This document shows positions 8,580 to 15,583 of a stretch of DNA of 64,000 bases, piece after piece. Below the pieces are notes generated by a model. It did not search any database. It was given only the letters and a program-made list of their open reading frames with translations, and had not been told where the DNA came from. Position 1 is the first letter of the stretch. Each line of letters starts with the position of its first letter. A program made the translations under genes and the position numbers. Location: NCBI RefSeq assembly GCF_018129995.1, contig NZ_JAFCKS010000010.1, positions 1 through 64,000 of the forward strand, read 5' to 3'. Source of the stretch: Bradyrhizobium sp. SZCCT0153 (GTDB lineage: Bacteria > Pseudomonadota > Alphaproteobacteria > Rhizobiales > Xanthobacteraceae).

Positions 8580-8912
8580 GATCGGTGGAGATGGTGCAAA
8601 AGACCGCCGCCATCGGCGCCAGTGTCGCCGTTGCCATGTCCGCACCGACCGCGCCGAACGGCCGAAGCCAGCGGGATCACGCTTGTCGGCATCGCGCGCG
8701 GCAGCGCATTCGAGATCTTCAGCCATCCGGCGCAGGTGTCCATGCCGGAAGCAATTCAGATCGAGCTTCCGAGTTTCCCAAGCCGAGGCGAATCGAGGTC
8801 CACCCAGCGTCAGGGGAAGGAATCAGCGCGCCGCCGACATGGCGCGAGACCAGCGGGCAGCACGCGATCTCGCATCAAAAAACTGAAGGATTTCAATGCC
8901 AACGTGGCTAGA
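8580..8912. other. Non-coding or decayed stretch upstream of the kinase remnant
   Basis: No frame here looks like a functional gene. Short minus-strand pieces (such as MDTCAGWLKISNALPRAM at about 8743-8690) have coding-like composition but shift frame repeatedly. This suits further decayed sequence of the kinase or another lost gene. I cannot identify it. Confidence 0.4.
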
Positions 8913-8997
8913 TGGTGCGCTCGGAGGGACTCGAACCCCCACGATTTTACTCACTGCCACCTCAAGGCAGCGCGTCTACCAATTCCGCCACGAGCGC
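8913..8997 (-). tRNA. tRNA-Leu (anticodon GAG)
   Basis: 85-nt class II tRNA on the minus strand. The acceptor stem pairs GCGCTCG (8997-8991) with CGAGCGC next to the 3' end. The anticodon stem CTGCC/GGCAG encloses loop TTGAGGT, anticodon GAG, reading CUC leucine codons. A variable arm of class II size follows, then the T-arm GGGGG-TTCGAGT-CCCTC. The 3' CCA is encoded (TGGT on the plus strand at 8913-8916). No integrase or attachment duplicate was seen next to it. Confidence 0.95.
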
Positions 8998-9173
8998 TTT
9001 GGGGATGCCGGCTTGAGGCCTGAAGGCCAGCCGGATCAACGGCGCCGATCTAACAAATCCGTCAGAGGGGTACAAGCCTCCAAAGGCCCTGAATTCCACA
9101 AGCTTGTCAGGAAAGTTCCGGCTCGTTGCGCCGGGATCGGCCTATCCCCGGCTGCTATCGCGTGCCCGGGCCG

Positions 9174-9470
9174 CTACCGCGTGCCGGGGGTGCGCGGCAG
9201 CATCTGCTTGACCTCGACCGCGATCCGGTTGCGGTCGACCAGCACCACGCCGGAGGCCACCGGCAAATTATTGGCCAAAACCTTGACCTCGTCGGCCTCG
9301 GTTGCGTCCAGCTCGATGATGGCGCCGCGGGAAAGACGTAATACTTGATGAATCGGCATGGTGGTCGTCCCGAGGACGACCATGAGATCCACGGTGACTT
9401 TGTCGAGTGTAGGCACGTCAGCACCACCGCAACTTGGGACTAAGGACTTGGCATTTGCCCCTGCGATCAT
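9174..9470 (-). CDS. FliN/SpoA-domain flagellar motor-switch-like protein
   Basis: 98 residues forming essentially one SpoA (FliN C-terminal) domain: VTVDLMVVLGTTTMPIHQVL, then LSRGAIIELDATEADEVKVL, then VLVDRNRIAVEVKQMLPR. FliN builds the lower C-ring of the flagellar switch with FliM and FliG. No other flagellar gene is nearby, so this is an orphan copy. Start uncertain: ATG 9470 is used; a TTG at 9491 with an upstream GAGG is possible and would add seven residues. It is divergent from lipB, with 20 bases between the starts. Confidence 0.75.
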   Translation of the reverse strand: MIAGANAKSLVPSCGGADVPTLDKVTVDLMVVLGTTTMPIHQVLRLSRGAIIELDATEADEVKVLANNLPVASGVVLVDRNRIAVEVKQMLPRTPGTR

Positions 9471-9490
9471 CACCCGGTTATGGTTAGCCA

Positions 9491-10228
9491 ATGGTTAATT
9501 CGCCTCAAAACCCTCGCCAAGACCTCGATTTGACGTCGTTTTCCGCCTCCCGCGGCACGCCCGTGGAATGGCAAATCTCCGACGTGCCGGTGCCCTATCC
9601 GGACGCGGTTGCCGCCATGGAGGCGCGTGTTGCGGCGATCGCGGCGGGCGAGGCGCCGGAGCTGGTCTGGCTGCTCGAACACCCCCCGCTCTACACGTCC
9701 GGCACCTCGGGCAAGGAATCCGACCTGCTAGATGCCCGATTCCCGACCTTTGCCACCGGGCGCGGCGGCCAGCTCACCTATCACGGGCCCGGCCAGCGCG
9801 TGGCCTATATCATGCTCGACCTCAAGCGACGCCGGCCGGACGTCCGGGCCTATGTCGCGAGCCTGGAGGAGCTGATTCTGCGCACCCTCGCCGCCTTCAA
9901 CGTCCGCGGCGAGCGGCGCGAGGACCGGGTCGGCGTCTGGGTGAAGCGGCCCGACAAGGGACCCGAGCACGAGGACAAGATCGCGGCGATCGGCGTCCGG
10001 CTGAAGCGTTGGGTCTCGTTCCACGGCATCGCAATCAATGTCGAGCCGGAGCTGTCTCATTTCGCCGGCATCGTGCCCTGCGGCGTCGCCGATCCCCGCT
10101 ACGGCGTCACCTCGCTCATCGACCTCGGCCAGCTCGTGACCATGGCCGATGTCGACGTCGCACTTCGGCAGGCGTTTGAGGAGCTGTTCGGGCCGACGCG
10201 GGCGCTGCTGCCAGAGGCGGCCGTCTAA
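9491..10228 (+). CDS. lipB: Octanoyltransferase LipB
   Basis: Lipoyl(octanoyl) transferase, 245 residues. It moves octanoate from acyl carrier protein to the lipoyl domains of 2-oxoacid dehydrogenases and the glycine cleavage H protein, the first step of lipoate assembly. Family motifs are clear: GGQLTYHGPGQ (residues 92-102), catalytic Lys163 in EDKIAAIG and catalytic Cys197 in GIVPCGVADP. The gene is alone on its strand and divergent from the FliN-like gene. Confidence 0.95.
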   Translation: MVNSPQNPRQDLDLTSFSASRGTPVEWQISDVPVPYPDAVAAMEARVAAIAAGEAPELVWLLEHPPLYTSGTSGKESDLLDARFPTFATGRGGQLTYHGPGQRVAYIMLDLKRRRPDVRAYVASLEELILRTLAAFNVRGERREDRVGVWVKRPDKGPEHEDKIAAIGVRLKRWVSFHGIAINVEPELSHFAGIVPCGVADPRYGVTSLIDLGQLVTMADVDVALRQAFEELFGPTRALLPEAAV

Positions 10229-10426
10229 CATTTTTCTGTTTGAGCCGACCGCGCCTGTTCTCCGCCCATCGCGGAATCGGTTACGCTTGGGTCCGGTGCC
10301 GCCCACGCCTCCCCCCTCCGCCGGGAAAGCAGAATTCATGTCGGGCGACTAAACCATCGGACCGACTGTTCGAGCGCCAGGCATAAGGAGGGATTGCGCT
10401 TCTGCTCGCAATAGGAGGTTTTGACG

Positions 10427-11140
10427 ATGAAGTTGTCTGCACCAATCCATCATCTTAAACGCAAAGCGAAGCGCCTGTCGCGCGAGCAAGGCATTCCGCT
10501 GCACGCCGCGCTCGATCGCATCGCCGCGACGGAAGGCTTTTCCGCCTGGAGCATGCTCGCGGCGAAAGCCGCAGCACTGACGCCGGCGAGCAGGCTGTTT
10601 CCGCAATTCAAGCCCGGCGATTTGGTGCTGGTCGGGGCACGCCCTGGCCAGGGCAAGACGCTGATGAGCCTCGAACTCGCCGTGGAGGCCATGCGCTCGG
10701 GCCATCGCGCCGCGTTCTTCTCGCTCGAATACACCGAGAGAAATGTGCTCGATCGCTTCAGGGCGATCGGCGCCGACCCCGCGCAGTTCGAAGAACTGTT
10801 CGAGGTCGATTGCTCCGACGCGATCAGCGCCGACTACGTCGTCAAGCAGATGGCCACCGCGCCCCGCGGCACGGTCGTGGTGATCGACTATCTGCAACTG
10901 CTCGACCAGCGGCGGGAAAATCCCGACCTGACCGTCCAGGTGCGCGCGCTGAAATCGTTCGCGCGCGACAAGGGGCTGATCGTCGTCTTCATCTCGCAGA
11001 TCGACCGGTCCTATGATCCCGCGATCAAGCCCTGCCCAGACCTTGGCGATGTCAGGCTGCCGAACCCGCTGGACCTGAAGCTGTTCGACAAGACGTGCTT
11101 CCTGAACAAGGACGAAGTTCAGTTCCGCGCCGCGAGCTGA
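10427..11140 (+). CDS. DnaB/RecA-like P-loop ATPase
   Basis: 237 residues. The first 50 residues are a small helical, Lys/Arg-rich region (LKRKAKRLSREQGIPLHAAL) of a type found in front of several short bacterial proteins. Next is a RecA-fold ATPase resembling the DnaB helicase C-terminal domain: Walker A GARPGQGKT (Lys77), EYTER motif, Walker B VVVIDYLQLL, then FISQIDR. DnaB's own N-terminal primase-binding domain is missing, so it is not the replicative helicase; the role is unknown. A strong AGGAGG at 10413-10418 sets the ATG at 10427. Confidence 0.7.
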   Translation: MKLSAPIHHLKRKAKRLSREQGIPLHAALDRIAATEGFSAWSMLAAKAAALTPASRLFPQFKPGDLVLVGARPGQGKTLMSLELAVEAMRSGHRAAFFSLEYTERNVLDRFRAIGADPAQFEELFEVDCSDAISADYVVKQMATAPRGTVVVIDYLQLLDQRRENPDLTVQVRALKSFARDKGLIVVFISQIDRSYDPAIKPCPDLGDVRLPNPLDLKLFDKTCFLNKDEVQFRAAS

Positions 11141-11181
11141 CGACCAGGCCGCGGGTGAGTTGGCTCGCCCGCGGCTTTGCT

Positions 11182-11604
11182 TCACGCCGCAGCCAGCGGC
11201 ACCTCGAGCTTGCCGGCGATGTAGCGGCGCTCCTGGGTCAGGCCACCAAAGCCGTAGGCATCGCCCTTGACCTCGTCGACATGCAGATAGGTTTCGGGAT
11301 GCAGCGGTCCCAAAATCTCGGCCATGCGCTTGAACATGGCGGCGAGGTAGGCCGCCTTCTCGTCCTTGGTGTTGGTGCCCTCGCTGACGTGGATGTCGAT
11401 CCAGTAGCTGGCAAGCTTCTGCTCGGCCAGCGACTTGCCGCCGGCGAACCAGTCGCTCGCGTCCACAGGCTTCACGATGATGGCGGTGACCTTGGGATCC
11501 TTGTGGAGGATTTTTGCGGTGAGCTCGGACACCGCGCTGGCGATGTCGGCCTTCAGCGACGGCGACTGGCGGGAGCTGGTGTAGGACACGGTGATCAGGG
11601 GCAT
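11182..11604 (-). CDS. Tautomerase-superfamily (4-oxalocrotonate tautomerase-like) protein
   Basis: 140 residues starting MPLITVSYTSSRQSP. Proline directly after Met is the hallmark catalytic base of the tautomerase fold. The protein is longer than the 62-residue subunits and looks like a two-part member (second half from about residue 60, SYWIDIHVSEGTNT). An ATG at 11604 with GAGGAG upstream fixes the N-terminal Pro; the upstream in-frame ATG would hide it. It is divergent from a LysR regulator, with a palindrome between them, so that regulator probably controls it. Confidence 0.75.
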   Translation of the reverse strand: MPLITVSYTSSRQSPSLKADIASAVSELTAKILHKDPKVTAIIVKPVDASDWFAGGKSLAEQKLASYWIDIHVSEGTNTKDEKAAYLAAMFKRMAEILGPLHPETYLHVDEVKGDAYGFGGLTQERRYIAGKLEVPLAAA

Positions 11605-11678
11605 GGTCGTTCTCCTCAAATTGCCGCGCTGGTGTTGTGCGGCGTTGATGAGAAGCTAGACCCTCGTCCATCATTTTG

Positions 11679-11703
11679 GTATCTTATCTCTTTTGATACC
11701 AGT
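11679..11703. promoter_or_regulatory. Candidate LysR operator
   Basis: Perfect 7-bp arms TGGTATC (11679-11685) and GATACCA (11697-11703) are separated by 11 bases. The core ATC-N11-GAT fits the T-N11-A rule of LysR boxes. It lies 14 bases before the LysR start and in the shared control region of the tautomerase gene. Confidence 0.6.
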
Positions 11704-11717
11704 GATAACGATTCATA

Positions 11718-12569
11718 ATGATAGCAACGCTCGACATCACCACCGTCCAGGCCTTCCTGCTGGTCGCCGACCTCCAGAGCTTTACCCGTGCCGCCGAAGC
11801 GCTTGGCACCACGCAGGCGGCGGTCAGCTTAAAACTGCAACGACTGGAGACACTGCTCGGCAAGCGCCTCGTCGAGCGCTCGCCGCGCGCGGTCCGGCTC
11901 ACCGCCGATGGCGCGGCGTTCCTCGACCGCGCCCGCGTGCTTATGCAGGCGCATGACCGCGCGCTGTCGGGCGAGACCTCGGCCGCACAGTCGCTGTCAC
12001 TCGGCATCTCCGACCATGCCGCGGGGCCGGAGCTGGTGCCGCTCCTCGAACGCCTGCACGCGATGTCTTCAAACCTCACCCTCGCCGTCACCATCGGCTT
12101 CTCCCGCGAGATGCAGGATTCCTATGACGCGGGCGAGCTGGACGCGGTGATCGTCCGGCAGGAAGGCAGCCGCCGCGGCGGCGAAAAACTGGCCGAGGAC
12201 GAATTCAGCTGGTTCGCCTCACGCCGCTTTGCCCTGCCCAAGGGTGAGCCGCTGCCGCTCGCCACGCTCGCCCCGCCGTGCGGCGTCCGCGCCATTGCCG
12301 TGCGCGCACTCGATAAGGCCGGCGTCGCCTGGCGCGAACGCTTTGTCGGCGGCGGCGTCACCGCGGTGGTCGCTGCGGCCCTCGCCGGACTTGCGATCGC
12401 GCCGCTGGCGCGGCGGATCGCGCCGGCCGGGCTCGTCGACATCGGGCCGGCACACAAGCTGCCAAAACTCGGCAGCTCGAAGGTGATGCTGCATTCGAAG
12501 GTCAGCGATCCCGCAAAGCTTGCGGCGCTGCGGGTGGTCGCTGCGACGTTCAAGAGCGCCGCGGCTTGA
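11718..12569 (+). CDS. LysR-family transcriptional regulator
   Basis: 283 residues. The N-terminal winged helix-turn-helix is evident (TTVQAFLLVADLQSFTRAAE, then LGTTQAAVSLKLQRLE), followed by an effector-binding domain of the periplasmic-binding fold. The effector half is slightly short for the family. It is divergent from the tautomerase-like gene with a LysR-type palindrome just before its own start, the classic autoregulated arrangement. The effector is unknown. Confidence 0.85.
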   Translation: MIATLDITTVQAFLLVADLQSFTRAAEALGTTQAAVSLKLQRLETLLGKRLVERSPRAVRLTADGAAFLDRARVLMQAHDRALSGETSAAQSLSLGISDHAAGPELVPLLERLHAMSSNLTLAVTIGFSREMQDSYDAGELDAVIVRQEGSRRGGEKLAEDEFSWFASRRFALPKGEPLPLATLAPPCGVRAIAVRALDKAGVAWRERFVGGGVTAVVAAALAGLAIAPLARRIAPAGLVDIGPAHKLPKLGSSKVMLHSKVSDPAKLAALRVVAATFKSAAA

Positions 12570-12645
12570 CGCCGCAAACGCTCACCAGATCGCCTCGGGA
12601 CTGCATACCCATCGCCGAATTTGCCTAAAAACTTCCCAGAGAGGG

Positions 12646-12670
12646 GGAACCAAACCGCCCCTTGAGCGTT
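12646..12670 (+). promoter_or_regulatory. Candidate sigma-EcfG (general stress) promoter
   Basis: GGAAC (12646-12650), 16 bases, then CGTT (12667-12670). This matches the published GGAAC-N16/17-CGTT pattern of the alphaproteobacterial general stress sigma factor EcfG. It lies 25 bases before the start of the hybrid histidine kinase. Confidence 0.55.
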
Positions 12671-12695
12671 TGCCCCCGTTGAGGTGGGGTCCGGA

Positions 12696-14216
12696 ATGAC
12701 TAAAAAGTCCAGTCAGCAGAGAGACTTGTTCGAAAGCGAACGCAGTTTCCGGCTGTTGGTGGAGGGAGTTGCAGATTACGCGCTCTACATGCTCGATCCC
12801 AGCGGGATCATCACGAGCTGGAACATCGGCGGCGAGCGCATCAAGGGCTACCTGCCCCAAGAGATCCTCGGCCAGCATTTCTCCCGCTTCTACACCGAGA
12901 CCGACCGTGCCAACGGCAAGCCCGCTCGCGCGCTCGCCACCGCGCGCGACCAGGGCCGCTACGAGGAGGAAGGCTGGCGTGTCCGCAAGGACGGCACCTT
13001 CTTCTGGGCGAGCGTCATCATCGATCCCATCTACGAGGACGCGACCCTCGTCGGCTTTGCCAAGATCACCCGTGACATCACCGAGCGGCGCAATGCGCAG
13101 CTCAAGCTCGAGGCGATGCAGACACAGCTCGCCGAGTCGCAGAAATTCGATGCGCTGGGGCAGCTCACCGGCGGCGTCGCGCACGACTTCAACAACCTCC
13201 TGATGATCATCAGCGGCAGCCTTCACATCCTGAAGAGGGGCGATGTCGACGACGCCAAGCTTCAGCGCGCGGTCTCTGCGATCGAGGCCGCAACCAAGCG
13301 CGGGGCCGCGCTGACCAGCCAGCTCCTGACCTTTGCCCGGCGGCAGAGCGTCAATCCGCAGGCGATCGAGCTTGCGGCGCGCATCGCGGCAATCCGAGAG
13401 GTTCTCGAAGCAGGCGTCGGCAGCTCCGTGCGTCTCGCCTTCGACGTCGAGCGCAACGTATGGCCGGTCAAGGCCGATGTCTCCGAGTTCGAGACGGGGT
13501 TGCTCAATCTCGTCATCAACGCCCGCGACGCCATGCCCGACGGCGGCACGGTGACGATCGGCGCACACAACGTCGTCCTTGACGATCCGCTCCACAGCGG
13601 CGAATTCGTCGCCATCACCGTGGCCGATACCGGGCTTGGCATTCCCTCCGACGTCGTCGACAAGATCTTCGAGCCGTTCTTCACGACCAAGCCGGTCGGC
13701 AAAGGCACCGGTCTTGGCCTGTCGCAGGTTCACGGCTTTGCACATCAGGCGGGCGGCACCATCAAGGTCGCAAGCGAGCTCGGCAAGGGCACCACCTTCA
13801 CCATCTTGCTGCCGCGGGAAACCGCGACCATACCGAGCGAGCCGCCTGAAACAGCTCCGGTCCTCGGCACCGGCACCGTGCTGCTGGTCGAGGACAATCC
13901 CGACGTTGCCCTCGTCAGCATCGGTCTTCTCGAGCAGCTCGGTTACCAGGTGTGCCGGGTCCCCGATGCCGAAGCCGCACTGCTTGAGATCGAGAAGAAT
14001 GGCGTCGACTTCGTATTCTCCGATATCGTCATGCCCGGCAAGATGGACGGGCTCAGCCTCGCCCATCATCTGCGCCAGACCCGCCCCGACCTGCCGGTCC
14101 TGCTCGCCACCGGCTACAGCGACGTCGCGGCCGGCGTGCGCGGTGATTTTCCGATCCTGCGCAAGCCCTACGAGATCCACGAATTGAGCGAGGCGATCGC
14201 CAAGCTGCCGCGATGA
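12696..14216 (+). CDS. PAS-domain hybrid histidine kinase with receiver domain
   Basis: 506 residues, no membrane segment, so a cytoplasmic sensor. Order: one PAS domain (about 15-130, ending in TRDITERRNAQ), phosphoacceptor region with LTGGVAHDFNNLL (His163), HATPase with NARDAMPDGG, DTGLGIPS and GKGTGLGLS, and a C-terminal receiver domain from about 390 (LLVEDNPDV, phosphoacceptor Asp in FSDIVMPG). ATG 12696 is preferred over GTG 12684. The upstream EcfG-like promoter suggests expression in the general stress response. A relative of the same build lies at 19 kb. Confidence 0.9.
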   Translation: MTKKSSQQRDLFESERSFRLLVEGVADYALYMLDPSGIITSWNIGGERIKGYLPQEILGQHFSRFYTETDRANGKPARALATARDQGRYEEEGWRVRKDGTFFWASVIIDPIYEDATLVGFAKITRDITERRNAQLKLEAMQTQLAESQKFDALGQLTGGVAHDFNNLLMIISGSLHILKRGDVDDAKLQRAVSAIEAATKRGAALTSQLLTFARRQSVNPQAIELAARIAAIREVLEAGVGSSVRLAFDVERNVWPVKADVSEFETGLLNLVINARDAMPDGGTVTIGAHNVVLDDPLHSGEFVAITVADTGLGIPSDVVDKIFEPFFTTKPVGKGTGLGLSQVHGFAHQAGGTIKVASELGKGTTFTILLPRETATIPSEPPETAPVLGTGTVLLVEDNPDVALVSIGLLEQLGYQVCRVPDAEAALLEIEKNGVDFVFSDIVMPGKMDGLSLAHHLRQTRPDLPVLLATGYSDVAAGVRGDFPILRKPYEIHELSEAIAKLPR

Positions 14217-14255
14217 TGCTTCACCGCGCGCCGCTTGCGCCGAGAGGCTTGGCTC

Positions 14256-14555
14256 TCAGATCGTCGGCAACACCGAAAACGCCTCCCCTGCCCGGCGCAG
14301 GTTCAGTTCATCGGCACCGGCGGTCTCGCTGGTGACGCTGTCCACGCGCGAGGACGGTGGGCCGTGGCGGCACAGGGCGACCATGTCGGCGACATGGTTC
14401 GGCGCACCCGCGAACAGCGCTTCCACGCTGCCGTCGCGACGGTTGCGAACCCAGCCTTCCAGCCCGCAGGCAACCGCCTGGGACTCGAGCCAGGCCCGGT
14501 AGCCGACGCCCTGCACGCGGCCGCGGATCACGACCTGGAGGATCGCCCGGCTCAT
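14256..14555 (-). CDS. acyP: Acylphosphatase
   Basis: 99 residues. It hydrolyses carboxyl-phosphate bonds such as acetyl phosphate and 1,3-bisphosphoglycerate. The family signature RGRVQGVGYRAWL carries catalytic Arg20, and GWVRNRRDGSVEAL carries Asn38. Its ATG overlaps the TGA of the upstream oxaloacetate decarboxylase-like gene by four bases, so the two are translationally coupled. Confidence 0.93.
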   Translation of the reverse strand: MSRAILQVVIRGRVQGVGYRAWLESQAVACGLEGWVRNRRDGSVEALFAGAPNHVADMVALCRHGPPSSRVDSVTSETAGADELNLRRAGEAFSVLPTI

Positions 14556-15418
14556 GTCTTCAACCCCAGGACATCGGCAATGCGCGCCTTCGTCTCGGCC
14601 TCGCGCATGACGCGGGCGGTCAGGTCCGATGATGCGAGGCCTTTCAGATTTTTCGGCGCGGTACCCTCGCGGAGCGACTTGAGCGTATCGTACACGGCCT
14701 GCGTCGCAGCTGCGATCGGGGCATGCCCCTGGAGCGCGATGCGCACGCGCTGGGCGGCGAGATAGTCCGGCGCGCTCAGCTCCTCCGGCGCGCCGCCAAG
14801 CACGATCGGCAGGCGAGTGGCAGATGCGATGGCCTCGAGCTCGGTGCGCGACTTGATGCCGGTGAAGAACAGCGCATCGACACCGGCAGCTTCATAGGCT
14901 TTGGCGCGGCGGATCGCATCCTCGATCGAGGTGATCGAGGCAGCCCCAGTACGGCCCATAACGACGAGCGAGGGATCGCTGCGGCCGCCAAGCGCAGCTT
15001 TCATCTTGCCGACGCCCTCCTCCAGCGAGATCAGCTGCGTCTTTGCTTCGCCAAAGGCGGCCGGCAGCAGCGTGTCCTCGATGGTGAGGCCGGCGGCGCC
15101 CGCCGTCTCCAGCTCCTGCACCGTGCGGCGCACGTTGAGCGCGTTGCCGTAGCCGTGATCGGCATCGACCAGCACGGCAAGCGTCGCCGCGCGCGACATC
15201 CGTCGCATCTGCTCGGCAAGCTCGGTCAGCGTGATCAGCGTGACATCGGGGTCGCCGAGCACCGCGAGCGAAGCCACCGAGCCTCCGAACATGCCGAGCG
15301 GAAAACCGAAATCCTCGGCGATACGGATCGAGATGGCGTCGTAGACCGAGCCGGGATGAACACAGGCCGAGCCCGACAGGATCGATCGCAGTTTTTCGCG
15401 GCGGGAACGAAAGGCCAT
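14552..15418 (-). CDS. Oxaloacetate decarboxylase-like (isocitrate lyase/PEP mutase superfamily)
   Basis: 288 residues, a PEP-mutase/isocitrate-lyase fold enzyme of the group that decarboxylates oxaloacetate to pyruvate. Features: VHPGSVYDAISIRIAEDFGF near the N-terminus, metal-binding VDADHGYGNALNV, LTIEDTLLPAAFG, and MGRTGAAS. The Cys-containing loop of true isocitrate lyases is absent (no KKCGH). The gene is followed by, and overlaps, acyP. It lies next to pccA, separated by a palindromic repeat. A different 2-oxoacid-related substrate cannot be excluded. Confidence 0.8.
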   Translation of the reverse strand: MAFRSRREKLRSILSGSACVHPGSVYDAISIRIAEDFGFPLGMFGGSVASLAVLGDPDVTLITLTELAEQMRRMSRAATLAVLVDADHGYGNALNVRRTVQELETAGAAGLTIEDTLLPAAFGEAKTQLISLEEGVGKMKAALGGRSDPSLVVMGRTGAASITSIEDAIRRAKAYEAAGVDALFFTGIKSRTELEAIASATRLPIVLGGAPEELSAPDYLAAQRVRIALQGHAPIAAATQAVYDTLKSLREGTAPKNLKGLASSDLTARVMREAETKARIADVLGLKT

Positions 15419-15457
15419 GGTGCTGTCTCGGTTAGGTCACGGAGGCCGCAGCATACT

Positions 15458-15545
15458 CCGTCATTGCGAGCGAAGCGAAGCAATCCAGAAATGCTCTGCG
15501 GAGACAGACTGGATTGCTTCGTCGCCAGGCTCCTCGCAATGACGG
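15458..15545. repeat. Bradyrhizobium-type palindromic repeat
   Basis: 88-bp element with perfect 13-bp inverted ends CCGTCATTGCGAG and CTCGCAATGACGG, and an inner pair GAAGCAATCCAG / CTGGATTGCTTC. Elements beginning GTCATTGCGAGCGAAGCGAAGCA are widespread between genes in Bradyrhizobium and Rhodopseudomonas genomes. It sits between pccA and the oxaloacetate decarboxylase-like gene, both on the minus strand. Confidence 0.85.
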
Positions 15546-15583
15546 TGCTCAGGGGGAGACAGACCGCCCTCCCCACTCACACC

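Noticed and set aside
8913..9173. tRNA-Leu as an integration site for a genomic island
   Set aside because: No integrase, no duplicated tRNA end and no shift in base composition on either side.
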